Shown here: positions 17,988 to 26,281 of the stretch, one piece after another
Layout: the number at the start of each line of letters is the position of its first letter
Position numbering within the stretch: the stretch's first letter is position 1
Assembly: GCF_000425425.1 (NCBI RefSeq)
Contig: NZ_AUDK01000006.1
Span: 1 to 64,000 of the forward strand
Direction: 5' to 3'
DNA length: 64,000 nt
Source: Flavobacterium daejeonense DSM 17708
GTDB lineage: Bacteria > Bacteroidota > Bacteroidia > Flavobacteriales > Flavobacteriaceae
Program-made: the position numbers and the translations under genes
Notes under the pieces: model-generated
Told to the model about the DNA's origin: nothing
What the model saw: only the letters and a program-made list of their open reading frames with translations
The model's database searches: none

Positions 17988-19445
17988 GTGAAAATCCTCG
18001 ATAAATACTTATTAAAAACATTCCTGATTACATTTACCACGGTATTTGTAATCTTGTTTTTTATATTCATCCTTCAAACCATCTGGCTTTTTATTGCTGA
18101 GCTGGCCGGAAAAGACTTAGATGTACCTTTAATTATTAAATTCCTGCTCTTCTCCATGCCCCGAATTGTCCCGTTAGTATTACCCCTTTCGGTATTACTG
18201 GCGTCCATCATGACTTTTGGTAATCTTGCCGAAAATTATGAATTTGCAGCTATGAAATCTTCCGGAATTTCTTTACAAAGAGCCATGAGAGGACTTATCA
18301 TTTTCATTGTTTTTCTAAGCGTAATTGCTTTCTTTTTTGCCAATAATGTGATTCCTTACGCCGAATACAAATTCATTAATTTTCGTAAAAATATTGCCCA
18401 GTTAAAACCGGCAATGGCGATTACCGAAGGACAATTTAGCGATGTAGGATATTACAATATCAAAGTCAATAAAAAATCAGGAGAGAACGGTAACAAGCTA
18501 AGCGGAATTACGATTCACAAAAAATCGGTTAATGGCGACGGTAGCAAAACCGTAATTAAAGCCAAAAACGGCGAACTGATTAGTAGCGAAAAATCCAGTA
18601 TATTACAGTTGGTTTTAAACAACGGAAACTACTATGAAGACATTACTCCTAAAAAATATACCGACCGAAAGAAATTTCCGTTTGCCAAAAGTTCGTTCAA
18701 AAAATACACTATCAACATCGATTTATCACAGCTCAACAATGTAGATGTTGACGAAGAAAAAGTGGCTAATTCCAATACAATGCTTACTGTAAACGAATTA
18801 AGCTACACCTTGGATTCTTTGCAAAAAAATTACAAAACCGAAGTAACTTCTTATTCTGAAAACATCAATTTACGAACTATTATCGAAAATAAAACATTCA
18901 ATGATTTAGCCAATAAAGAATTGGTTAAAAAAAGAAAAGAACTACCGTCAGACATCTTATCATTATTTGATAATCGTAAAAAAGCCGAAATACTTCGCAC
19001 TGTCAGCAGCAATTTGAGCAGTATTGGTTATAGCATTGATGGCAGCAAAACAAATTTAGAATCCAAACAAAAAAACATTAACGGTCACTTATTAGCTTTA
19101 TACGACAAATTTGTGATTGCTTATGGCTGTTTAATGATGTTTTTTATTGGAGCACCACTAGGGGCTATTATTAGAAAAGGAGGACTAGGCTTACCAATCA
19201 TTTTTGCTGTTTTAATCTTTATTACTTTCCACTTCATTAATACTTTTGGAAAAAGATTTGCTCAACAAAACGGAATGACGCCATTTATGGGAGCCTGGAT
19301 GTCTTCTTTCGTACTAACTCCGTTAGCCATTTTACTAACATACAGAGCTACCAATGACATTGGTCTGATTAACATGGATGTTGTTCTGGCTCCTCTGCAA
19401 AAACTATTTCAAAAACTAATACCTAACAAAAATAAAACTACCTAA
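17988..19445 (+). CDS. LptF/LptG (YjgP/YjgQ) family permease
   Basis: An inner-membrane subunit of the ABC machine that extracts lipopolysaccharide. There are about three N-terminal membrane segments (first 110 residues), a large periplasmic beta-jellyroll-like region, and three C-terminal segments, the family layout. At 485 residues it is longer than the E. coli proteins (about 360), the extra length being in the periplasmic part. The start is GTG (MKILDKYLLKTFLIT), eight bases after lolA. Whether it is the LptF or LptG equivalent cannot be told here. Confidence 0.88.
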   Translation: MKILDKYLLKTFLITFTTVFVILFFIFILQTIWLFIAELAGKDLDVPLIIKFLLFSMPRIVPLVLPLSVLLASIMTFGNLAENYEFAAMKSSGISLQRAMRGLIIFIVFLSVIAFFFANNVIPYAEYKFINFRKNIAQLKPAMAITEGQFSDVGYYNIKVNKKSGENGNKLSGITIHKKSVNGDGSKTVIKAKNGELISSEKSSILQLVLNNGNYYEDITPKKYTDRKKFPFAKSSFKKYTINIDLSQLNNVDVDEEKVANSNTMLTVNELSYTLDSLQKNYKTEVTSYSENINLRTIIENKTFNDLANKELVKKRKELPSDILSLFDNRKKAEILRTVSSNLSSIGYSIDGSKTNLESKQKNINGHLLALYDKFVIAYGCLMMFFIGAPLGAIIRKGGLGLPIIFAVLIFITFHFINTFGKRFAQQNGMTPFMGAWMSSFVLTPLAILLTYRATNDIGLINMDVVLAPLQKLFQKLIPNKNKTT

Positions 19446-19446
19446 A

Positions 19447-20580
19447 ATGGTTAAAGATAAAATACAATTAAACACCATTGAAGAAGCAATTGAAGATATC
19501 CGTCAGGGAAAAATTATCTTAGTTGTTGACGACGAAAACAGAGAAAATGAAGGTGATTTTTTGGCTGCTGCCGAAAAAGCAACTCCAGAAATGATCAACT
19601 TCATGGCTACTCACGGACGTGGATTAATTTGTGCTCCATTAACAGAAAGCCGTTGTAAAGAACTTGGTCTTAATGTTATGGTGGGCAACAATACCGACCC
19701 AATGGAAACCGCTTTCACCGTTTCGGTTGATTTAAGAGGAAAAGGGGTTACCACAGGAATTTCTGCTTCAGACAGAGCCGAAACTATTTTAGCTTTAACT
19801 GATCCATCAACTAAACCGCACGATTTAGCCAGACCAGGACACGTTTTCCCATTAATTGCTAAAGAAGGAGGCGTTTTAAGAAGAACCGGTCACACTGAAG
19901 CTGCAATCGATTTTGCCCGCTTAGCCGGATTTAAACCAGCAGGTGTAATCGTCGAAGTTATGAATGAAGACGGTACCATGGCTCGCTTACCTCAACTGGT
20001 AAAAATTGCTAAAAAATTTGATATTAAAGTGGTTTCAATTGAAGCCCTTGTCGCATACCGAATGCAGCACGACAGTATTATTGTTAAAAAAGAAGATTTT
20101 GACATTAGTACCCGTTTTGGAACTTTCCGTTTAAGAGCTTACGAACAAATAACCAACAAGCAAATACACATTGCGCTAACAAAAGGAAATTGGAATTTAG
20201 GAGAACCTATTTTAACCCGAATTCATTCTTCTCAGGTGAATAACGACTTATTGGGAACTTTAACTAATAATGTGGACCAACAATTGGATTCGATGTTTCA
20301 AATGATCAACGAAAATGGTCGTGGAGCTGTGATTTTCATCAATCAGGATATGACAGCCGTTAATCTTCTTAACCGAATCACAGAATTAAAAACGCTTCAG
20401 GCAGAAGGAACAATGAAAGCCCCTAAAGTAGTTATTGACACGAAAGATTACGGAATTGGAGCTCAAATCCTCCACGATCTTGACATTTCTAAAATTCGTT
20501 TATTAACAAATTCAGCTCAAACAAAACGTGTAGGAATGATTGGTTACGGATTAGAAATTACTGAATACATCAATTATTAA
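19447..20580 (+). CDS. ribB: DHBP synthase with degenerate GTP cyclohydrolase II domain (RibBA-like)
   Basis: The N-terminal half (about residues 1-205) makes 3,4-dihydroxy-2-butanone 4-phosphate for riboflavin. It has the metal/substrate motif DDENRENEGDF (residues 28-38) and the GHTEAA motif. The C-terminal half (about 215-377) aligns by eye with GTP cyclohydrolase II, beginning FGTFRLRAYEQ. However, the zinc-binding cysteines (normally CLTGDVFGSxRCDC) are replaced: the segment here reads RIHSSQVNNDLLGT with no Cys. The arginine-rich QEGRGIGL site is also replaced, by NQDMTAVNL. I therefore expect only the DHBP synthase activity. The ATG follows the permease stop codon by one base. Confidence 0.9.
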   Translation: MVKDKIQLNTIEEAIEDIRQGKIILVVDDENRENEGDFLAAAEKATPEMINFMATHGRGLICAPLTESRCKELGLNVMVGNNTDPMETAFTVSVDLRGKGVTTGISASDRAETILALTDPSTKPHDLARPGHVFPLIAKEGGVLRRTGHTEAAIDFARLAGFKPAGVIVEVMNEDGTMARLPQLVKIAKKFDIKVVSIEALVAYRMQHDSIIVKKEDFDISTRFGTFRLRAYEQITNKQIHIALTKGNWNLGEPILTRIHSSQVNNDLLGTLTNNVDQQLDSMFQMINENGRGAVIFINQDMTAVNLLNRITELKTLQAEGTMKAPKVVIDTKDYGIGAQILHDLDISKIRLLTNSAQTKRVGMIGYGLEITEYINY

Positions 20581-20736
20581 TTCGAATATCTTATAAAGAA
20601 AACAGATAATCATCTATAAACAAACCACTTAAAAAACGACTCAAAATAGAGTCATTTTTTTTCTGAAAAAATATTTTTTTATCAGGAAAAACATTCTATA
20701 TTTGCACTCGCAATCACAAAATGATAGCGACATATT

Positions 20737-20821
20737 GGAGAAATGGCAGAGTGGTCGATTGCGGCAGTCTTGAAAACTGTTGACTGTAACAGGTCCGGGG
20801 GTTCGAATCCCTCTTTCTCCG
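20737..20821 (+). tRNA. tRNA-Ser (anticodon TGA)
   Basis: An 85-base cloverleaf with acceptor GGAGAAA/TTTCTCC and discriminator G. The anticodon loop is CTTGAAA with TGA at 20771-20773. A long variable arm typical of class II tRNAs precedes the T arm GGGGGTTCGAATCCC. CCA is not encoded. The ICE integrase gene starts about 280 bases downstream, which makes the 3' end of this tRNA the likely attachment site. TATTTGC at 20698-20704 may be part of its promoter. Confidence 0.96.
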
Positions 20822-20879
20822 CTAAAGGCTAAAAAGAGACTTTTCAAAGTTTTCAAAAAAGCCCAAAAAAAGCGGTAAA

Positions 20880-20910
20880 CCCTGCAAATCAAACGATTTG
20901 CAGGGTTTTT
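20880..20910 (+). terminator. Strong intrinsic terminator downstream of tRNA-Ser
   Basis: CCCTGCAAATC (20880-20890) pairs perfectly with GATTTGCAGGG (20895-20905) around AAAC, followed by TTTTTT. Confidence 0.9.
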
Positions 20911-20957
20911 TCTTTTATATCACTTTTCAATATTTATAAAATCACGCAAAATCTTTA

Positions 20958-21009
20958 TGGCACATTCGTGGCACAGCGTGAAATTTTAAAATTGTGCCAC
21001 AAAATTTCA
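20958..21009. promoter_or_regulatory. Candidate integrase arm-binding / attL region
   Basis: TGGCACA occurs directly repeated at 20958-20964 and 20969-20975. GTGGCACA (20968-20975) is inverted as TGTGCCAC at 20993-21000. TGAAATTTT (20979-20987) is inverted as AAAATTTCA (21001-21009). This cluster of short repeats between the tRNA-Ser and the integrase gene is what arm-type sites of a tyrosine recombinase look like. That is inferred from position and repeats only. Confidence 0.4.
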
Positions 21010-21101
21010 TCTTAAGTCCTGTTATCATAGGGGTTAAGCAGGTTTATATCTTGTCTAAATTAAGTTATAATTCTACATTTACTAATCTAATAAGTTGAAT
21101 T

Positions 21102-22415
21102 ATGCTAGAGAAAAGCTTTGGGCTAATTTTCTTTTTGAAAGTACCCCGCCATGAAAGTAACATTAGAACCGTTTATTTCAGGATTACCGTTGATGGTATC
21201 CCAAAAGAAGCATCAACCAGACGCCAGTGGGACATTGAGCGCTGGAATCAGAAAACTGAGAGAGCAGTAGGAACAAAAGAAGATGCAAAATCGCTGAATT
21301 TTTTCCTGGATTCACTCACTACGAAAATCCATGAAATCAAAACAGAAATTATGTATACAGGAAAACCCATAACCTCCCAAAAAATTATGGATCATGTTAT
21401 GGGAAGAATAACCCCCAGAGCTCGGGTACTTGAAGAATTTCAAAAACACAATGATGAAATGAAAGCCCTAATTGGTAACGGATATACAGAAGCCACACTA
21501 GAGAGATTCAGTATCACTAAAAACCACGTTACAGCTTTCATTAAATTAAAATACAATGCCAGTGATTTTGAATTTGCTGATTTAAATTTTGAATTTATAA
21601 AAGATTTTGAGTTCTATCTTCGTACAGTAAGGAAATGCTCAAATAATACCACACTTAAATACATTTCTAACTTCAAGAAAATTGTAATACGAGCCATAGA
21701 TAAAGAAATCATTATCAAAGATCCATTTAAGAGTTTTAAAGGAAAGAAAACTAAAATTGTAAAGAAGCCTATTTCTGCTAAAGAATTAGCTGAACTTGAA
21801 AGACATCAATTTTCAACAGACAGACTTAATACTGTGCGTGATATTTTTGTTTTCCAATGCTATACAGGACTTGCTTACATTGACGCTTTTCAGCTTCAGA
21901 GAGCCGACATAAAAGATGGTGTTGACGGAAATCAATGGATTTTATATGAAAGACAGAAAACAAATTCTACGGCAAGAATTCCGCTTCTTCCAAAGGCTAT
22001 CAAAATTCTTGAAAAATATAAAGACCATCCCTTATGCCTTAAGCGCGGAACCGTACTGCCTGTTTCTTCTAATCAGAAAATGAATGAATACCTTAAAGAA
22101 ATTGCTGATTTATGCGGTTTTCCCTTCACGCTCAATACGCATATGGCACGCAGAACATTTGGGAGTACAGTAACATTAAATAATAACGTCCCTATTAATG
22201 TTGTAAAGGAAATGTTAGGGCATTCATCAGTGAAACAGACGGAAGCTTACGCTATCACAGAACAAGCTACTATAGGTCGGGAAATGACACTTCTGAATAA
22301 AAAACTAAAGCTTGAAAAAACTGAAATATCACAGGAAGATTTAAGTACACTTAACAGATTGGAGAATGAAATAGAATTAATTAAAGAGAAATATAATATT
22401 TCGACACTATCCTAA
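21102..22415 (+). CDS. Tyrosine recombinase / ICE integrase, Bacteroidetes type
   Basis: A 437-residue site-specific recombinase expected to integrate and excise the element at tRNA-Ser. The N-terminal arm-binding region (STRRQWDIERWNQ) is followed by a SAM-like core-binding domain (about residues 115-215) and the catalytic domain. HMARRTFGS (His and second Arg) and LGHSSVKQTEAYA (His and nucleophilic Tyr) are present. The first catalytic arginine, normally in TGLR, is replaced: the motif reads TGLAYIDAF. That change is also known from CTnDOT-type IntDOT relatives. It is the first gene of the element and reads away from the tRNA. Confidence 0.92.
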   Translation: MLEKSFGLIFFLKVPRHESNIRTVYFRITVDGIPKEASTRRQWDIERWNQKTERAVGTKEDAKSLNFFLDSLTTKIHEIKTEIMYTGKPITSQKIMDHVMGRITPRARVLEEFQKHNDEMKALIGNGYTEATLERFSITKNHVTAFIKLKYNASDFEFADLNFEFIKDFEFYLRTVRKCSNNTTLKYISNFKKIVIRAIDKEIIIKDPFKSFKGKKTKIVKKPISAKELAELERHQFSTDRLNTVRDIFVFQCYTGLAYIDAFQLQRADIKDGVDGNQWILYERQKTNSTARIPLLPKAIKILEKYKDHPLCLKRGTVLPVSSNQKMNEYLKEIADLCGFPFTLNTHMARRTFGSTVTLNNNVPINVVKEMLGHSSVKQTEAYAITEQATIGREMTLLNKKLKLEKTEISQEDLSTLNRLENEIELIKEKYNISTLS

Positions 22416-22420
22416 AAAAG

Positions 22421-22451
22421 AAAAGAGGTTATCTCATCGATAACCTCTTTT
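22421..22451. terminator. Bidirectional terminator between integrase and opposing gene
   Basis: AAAAGAGGTTATC (22421-22433) and GATAACCTCTTTT (22439-22451) pair perfectly around TCATC, with A and T tracts on both sides. It serves the convergent integrase gene and the minus-strand gene whose last codons lie within the hairpin. Confidence 0.85.
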
Positions 22452-22746
22452 GATTTAATTCAACTTCACTTCTATAACCTGGATGGTAGGAAGGTTTATA
22501 CTTAATATACCCCAACTCCTGAAGCTGTTTAAAATATTTATGATAAGTTGGAATTGTATTAATATGTGACAATAACATAATCTTACGTCGGCTGACTCTA
22601 ATCCTATGTCTCTCCTTCTGCCTATATCCCAAACTTAAAATTGCTGTTAAAATAGCCAAATGCCAAACATTTAGCTGCGGATCATCCATATAAATGGATA
22701 ATTGATCTATTATTTGGTCTTCTGTTTTACTATTTGTTTGATTCAT
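22429..22746 (-). CDS. Small ICE protein, winged-helix-like, function unknown
   Basis: 105 residues with a basic, helical central region (YRQKERHRIRVSRRKIMLLSHINTIPTYHKYFKQLQELGYI). The pattern of a helix-turn-helix followed by LQELGYIKYKPSYHPGY (recognition helix then wing) suggests a DNA-binding winged helix like those in replication initiators or small regulators. Its start overlaps the end of the upstream small gene by 17 bases, so they are cotranscribed. Position next to the integrase suggests control of excision or of the integrase. Confidence 0.6.
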   Translation of the reverse strand: MNQTNSKTEDQIIDQLSIYMDDPQLNVWHLAILTAILSLGYRQKERHRIRVSRRKIMLLSHINTIPTYHKYFKQLQELGYIKYKPSYHPGYRSEVELNQKRLSMR

Positions 22747-23008
22747 CTTTAAAAAGTTTTAGCAGATCTTTTTTATTGTAGTAATAGGAACCAAGAACTT
22801 TCTTAAATCGGACTTTCTGCGTCATCCTTAAATTCTGTACTGAACCTGCAGAAATATCCAGAAGCTTTCTCACAGCCTTACTTTTCAGCCATTCAAGCTC
22901 TAATATTTCGGTTTTATCATTATTATTTTCTTGGATAATAGTTCGCATACTATCAATTAATAATATACCAAACTGTCTTAAATCTTCTTTAGTTACAATC
23001 TCCCCCAT
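22730..23008 (-). CDS. Small helix-turn-helix protein, excisionase-like
   Basis: 92 residues from the ATG at 23008 (MGEIVTKEDLRQFG). The frame extends to a TTG at 23047, but the ATG is preferable. A helical N-terminal stretch is followed by LELEWLKSKAVRKLLDISAGSVQNLRMTQKV and KVLGSYYYNKKDLLKLF, the pattern of the MerR/excisionase-type HTH_17 domain: helix, turn, helix, then a beta-hairpin and a final helix. Genes of this type lie beside Bacteroidetes ICE integrases and are thought to direct excision. It overlaps the next gene. Confidence 0.7.
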   Translation of the reverse strand: MGEIVTKEDLRQFGILLIDSMRTIIQENNNDKTEILELEWLKSKAVRKLLDISAGSVQNLRMTQKVRFKKVLGSYYYNKKDLLKLFKDESNK

Positions 23009-23242
23009 AACATATCTATTGTTTTTATTTTTTCTTTTTTGGAACAATAGCTTTTTTATCAGCCATTCATATAGCTAATGTAATAGAGTAACAAATAAAT
23101 AATCGATATGGTGTTCTGAATGGAGTTTTTTGGCTTTAATTGACTCCTACAATAATGTTTATCCAACATATAAACTCAAATCCTAAAAGCACATTTACTC
23201 ATCCGCTACTCTACTTCATAAAAGAGCTTAATCGGATACCTA

Positions 23243-23303
23243 ATAAAAGCATCTTGAAAAATCCAAATCTTCACCCAAACAGTATTTTTCAAGATCCTTT
23301 TAT
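23243..23303. repeat. 20-base inverted repeat (candidate oriT or regulatory hairpin)
   Basis: Positions 23243-23262 and 23284-23303 are inverted copies with one mismatch in 20. The core is ATCTTGAAAAAT with ATTTTTCAAGAT, perfect over 12 bases, and the loop is 21 bases. No T-run follows on either strand, so a plain terminator is unlikely. It lies in a gene-free stretch of 23009-23768 between divergent groups, where ICEs often keep transfer or control sites. No relaxase gene is nearby. Confidence 0.6.
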
Positions 23304-23506
23304 AGGGCTTTCATAGCCATATATTTAGAAAATAATGACACTTAACGTTTTTAGAAATTCTATCTCATTAATTGATTTTTTCAAATCACATTGAACCATT
23401 TACTCAATGCCTTTTTAATCACTTCCACTGCTTTTTTAATTCAAGAGCCAGTATGCTGTTTTGTCCCATTTCAAGAGCAAAGGTATTCTAGTGTTCTTAA
23501 CGCAGA

Positions 23507-23581
23507 AGCAAGGTCATGCCCTACGGGTTTGTCAAAAAATCTCCACCCATTCGGGTCGTATTTATTTGACAAAACCTTGCT
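23507..23581 (+). ncRNA. Candidate structured RNA upstream of the ssb-PRTRC operon
   Basis: AGCAAGGT (23507-23514) pairs perfectly with ACCTTGCT (23574-23581), and TTTGTCAAA (23528-23536) with TTTGACAAA (23565-23573). Inside are two small hairpins, CCC-TAC-GGG on the left arm and ACCC-ATTC-GGGT in the central loop. Together they give a compact branched fold. A 73-codon frame crosses the region but is not protein-like. The structure could be a leader RNA for the ssb operon, a separate small RNA, or a single-strand DNA origin; the strand is not certain. Confidence 0.45.
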
Positions 23582-23768
23582 CCTACTAAACACTAACCTT
23601 TTATGCTCCTGAAACGAAACAAAGCATACTCCGGCTCTTTAGACGAATAAAAAAAATGTCAATAATGGAAAACAAAAGCATTAGAAATGGTAATAGAGTG
23701 AAACGAAACAGCTCCTCCTCTCATTGCCGAATAAATAAAATAAAATTTAACTCTAAAAAGTAAAGATT

Positions 23769-24161
23769 ATGAACATCATCGGAAGACTGACAAGGGATGC
23801 AGAGGTACGCACAACGTCAAAGGAAAAACAAGTAGTCAACTTTTCAGTAGCTACAAATGACAGCTATCGCAACAAACAGGGCGAACGCATAGAGCAAACT
23901 ACCTATTTCGATTGCTCTTACTGGATAAGCCCAAACGTAGTAAAGATGCTAACCAAAGGCACTTTGGTAGAGCTTACAGGTAGAGTTAGCACAAGACCGT
24001 GGACAGCTAGTAACGGAGAATTAAGAGCAAGTTTAAACTTCCATACCTCAACTATCAAATTGCACGGAGGCGGTAAAAAAACAGAAATCGCTCAGACAAG
24101 CACCAACGAACAGAAAACTAAAACTCCAAATCAGGAAGATGGAGACGATTTACCATTCTAA
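23769..24161 (+). CDS. ssb: Single-stranded DNA-binding protein (ICE-borne)
   Basis: A 130-residue OB-fold protein starting MNIIGRLTRDAEVRTT. The acidic tail ends DDLPF, the usual docking peptide for replication and repair partners. It is shorter than chromosomal SSB proteins. As the first gene of the PRTRC operon, it probably coats the element's DNA during transfer or replication. Confidence 0.93.
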   Translation: MNIIGRLTRDAEVRTTSKEKQVVNFSVATNDSYRNKQGERIEQTTYFDCSYWISPNVVKMLTKGTLVELTGRVSTRPWTASNGELRASLNFHTSTIKLHGGGKKTEIAQTSTNEQKTKTPNQEDGDDLPF

Positions 24162-24204
24162 CACAATTCATTTATTTTTTTTCAAATTTTAAAATCTCAA
24201 TATC

Positions 24205-25299
24205 ATGGCACATAATTTAAATTTCAACGAAAGAACTGGACGTTATTCTTTTTTAAGCGTTCAGGAAAAAGCATGGCACGGTTTAGGACAAATTGTACAA
24301 GATTATCCCACAAGTGCAGAAGCAATCCAACATGCAGGACTGGATTATGAGGTAATCAAAAGTCCGCTATACACAAAAGGCTCCAATATCATTGAAAACA
24401 CAAACAACATAGAAATTAGAGACAACGAACTAAACGTACCTAATTATTTTGCTACTATGCGCACTGATAACAACACCGTTTTGGGTGTAGTAGGTAAAGA
24501 CTACCATATTGTACAAAATCGGGAGGCTTTTAGTTTTTTTGATGCTATCGTAGGAGGTACTGACGGAATCTTATACGAGACCGCAGGAGCTTTAGGTAAT
24601 GGAGAACGCATTTTCATAACTGCAAAACTACCTGATTATATCCGTGTGGGTAATGGGAATGACGTAACAGAAAAATATATTTTCCTTACCACTTCGCACG
24701 ATGGTAGCGGAAGTATTACCGCAGCTTTTACCCCTGTTCGAATTGTTTGCCAAAATACGCTTAATGCTTCACTTCGCAATATGAGTAACGTGGTACGCAT
24801 CCGCCATACTTCGGGAGCTAAACAACGTTTGGACAATGCCCACAAAGTAATGGGATTGGCAAACGAATTTAGCAATCAATTGGAAAACATCTTCAATGAC
24901 TGGGCGAAAGTAAAAGTAAGTGATAAGGAGGTAGAAAAATTGATACAGTTGGCACTTTGTCCCAATAAAGAAACCCTAGAGCATATCAAAAAGGGGAATA
25001 ATGACGAAATCTCCACCGTGTTCAAAAATACTGTTGAAAGTGCTTTTGCTTATGCTATGACTAATGAGACCCAACAAATGGAAACCACAAAAGGAACTTT
25101 ATTTGGGGCTTATAACGCTGTGACTGGCTACTACCAAAATGTACGCAATTATAAGGATGATGAAGCCAAACTACAATCCATTGTATTAGGGGGTACAGCA
25201 CAAATAAAGTCACAAAAAGCATTTGAACTGTGTAGTTCATTTGCAAAAATTGGTGCGAACGCTATCAACATAAATTTTTTGATGAATGGAAGTAATTGA
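24205..25299 (+). CDS. DUF932 protein (phage/plasmid-like family, TIGR03299-like)
   Basis: 364 residues with the N-terminal signature LSVQEKAWHGLGQ and the central FLTTSHDGSGSITAAFTPVRIVCQNTL, the hallmark of the DUF932 family found on plasmids, phages and ICEs of many bacteria. Its molecular role is unknown. DUF932 genes are regularly found with PRTRC genes, as here. The end overlaps the next small gene by 14 bases. No membrane segments or signal peptide. Confidence 0.85.
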   Translation: MAHNLNFNERTGRYSFLSVQEKAWHGLGQIVQDYPTSAEAIQHAGLDYEVIKSPLYTKGSNIIENTNNIEIRDNELNVPNYFATMRTDNNTVLGVVGKDYHIVQNREAFSFFDAIVGGTDGILYETAGALGNGERIFITAKLPDYIRVGNGNDVTEKYIFLTTSHDGSGSITAAFTPVRIVCQNTLNASLRNMSNVVRIRHTSGAKQRLDNAHKVMGLANEFSNQLENIFNDWAKVKVSDKEVEKLIQLALCPNKETLEHIKKGNNDEISTVFKNTVESAFAYAMTNETQQMETTKGTLFGAYNAVTGYYQNVRNYKDDEAKLQSIVLGGTAQIKSQKAFELCSSFAKIGANAININFLMNGSN

Positions 25300-25489
25300 T
25301 TTGAACGGTTGCACTATTGAGGTATCCGACCTTGATGAAGCCATCAAAATAACGGCAGAATACAAAGACTATCAACAGGAGGGTAACGATTTTTCAGATT
25401 TCAATGAAAGACAAAAAGCCTATTGGATGGATATGTACGAAAAATTAACGGCAATTAAAAACGGATTAAATAACACTTTAAAAATTTAA
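25286..25489 (+). CDS. Small acidic protein of the PRTRC operon, function unknown
   Basis: 67 residues (MEVIDLNGCTIEVSDLDEAI) with no recognisable domain beyond a predicted beta-start and helical end. It overlaps the DUF932 gene by 14 bases and precedes the PRTRC-E-like gene by three bases, so it is part of the operon. Confidence 0.7.
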   Translation: MEVIDLNGCTIEVSDLDEAIKITAEYKDYQQEGNDFSDFNERQKAYWMDMYEKLTAIKNGLNNTLKI

Positions 25490-25492
25490 GAG

Positions 25493-26029
25493 ATGAACAC
25501 TAATTTTTTCAATCAGATAGCACAATTAGAAATCACAGGCAATTTACAGCTAACCATATCAAGAGGTGCAGAAAACAAACTGGTTGTTTCTATTCTAATC
25601 CAAAACGAACAATGTGGAGACAATGCCAAACAACTAATCCCCCCTCTTAATCTTAGAGGGACAGCAGAAGAACTAGACGAGGGATTTTTTGAAAGTATTG
25701 CAGTACCCTTACAAACTGCCTCGGGTTTAATGGTCAACATGGAAGCATACATGAAGCAATTGGAAAACGCCCAAAAGCAATCGGCAATGGAAAAAGAAAA
25801 AACCGATAAGGAGAAAAAAGCGAAGGACGAAAAAGAAAAGAAATACAAAGAAGCTATGGCAAAGGCTGATGAATTGGACAACGATGGCAAACCCCGTGAT
25901 GCCTGGATGAAAGTACCTAATCCTAACGATTATCCTGAATATGCCGAAGCAATACACAAACGTAAAAAGGAACTGTCCGATAAATTCGCTTCGCCTAGTC
26001 TTTTCGCAGCAGAGCAAGAAAATGTTTAA
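25493..26029 (+). CDS. PRTRC system protein E
   Basis: 178 residues. The N-terminal part (MNTNFFNQIAQLEITGNLQLTISRG, then PPLNLRGTAEELDEGFF) matches my memory of PRTRC protein E, which has a conserved L-x-G-T-x-E-E-L-D stretch. The middle (about residues 90-125) is a highly charged Lys/Glu coiled coil, and the C-terminus is soluble. PRTRC (ParB-related, ThiF-related cassette) is a conserved plasmid and ICE gene set of unknown purpose. Confidence 0.75.
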   Translation: MNTNFFNQIAQLEITGNLQLTISRGAENKLVVSILIQNEQCGDNAKQLIPPLNLRGTAEELDEGFFESIAVPLQTASGLMVNMEAYMKQLENAQKQSAMEKEKTDKEKKAKDEKEKKYKEAMAKADELDNDGKPRDAWMKVPNPNDYPEYAEAIHKRKKELSDKFASPSLFAAEQENV

Positions 26030-26045
26030 TCTAAATTGAATCATT

Positions 26046-26264
26046 ATGTTATTAGCCACGCAATTAGAAAGAGTATTTCTGTTTAACGATAAAGGACAAG
26101 AAATCAAACTCACAGATCCCGAACCAAAATGGAGTGTACAAGCGGTATTAAATTTTTATTCCAATACTTATCCCATACTTACAACCGCAAAAATTGGCGC
26201 ACCTACAATAAAGGATGATACAGTACAATACCGCTTTGAAAGTGCTATAGGTACGAAAGGTTAA
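26046..26264 (+). CDS. PRTRC system protein C
   Basis: A 72-residue protein (MLLATQLERVFLFNDKGQEIKL, then DPEPKWSVQAVLNFYS and PTIKDDTVQYRFESAIGTKG) that matches PRTRC protein C. It has a ubiquitin-like feel (small beta-grasp size, Gly-rich end: GTKG). Together with the E1/ThiF-like enzyme in the same operon, it could be the protein modifier, an inference from general biology of ThiF partners. Confidence 0.85.
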   Translation: MLLATQLERVFLFNDKGQEIKLTDPEPKWSVQAVLNFYSNTYPILTTAKIGAPTIKDDTVQYRFESAIGTKG

Positions 26265-26281
26265 ACCTAAAACAATAAAAC

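Noticed and set aside
20641..20892. 84-codon minus-strand reading frame over the tRNA-Ser
   Set aside because: It is the antisense reading of the tRNA gene ([15 protein letters not shown] text), a well known spurious protein.
23391..23612. 73-codon plus-strand frame before ssb
   Set aside because: It crosses the branched structured element; no recognisable domain.
25513..26113. Two long minus-strand frames opposite the PRTRC-E gene
   Set aside because: They are shadows of the Lys/Glu-rich coding region, giving Phe/Ser-rich nonsense proteins.
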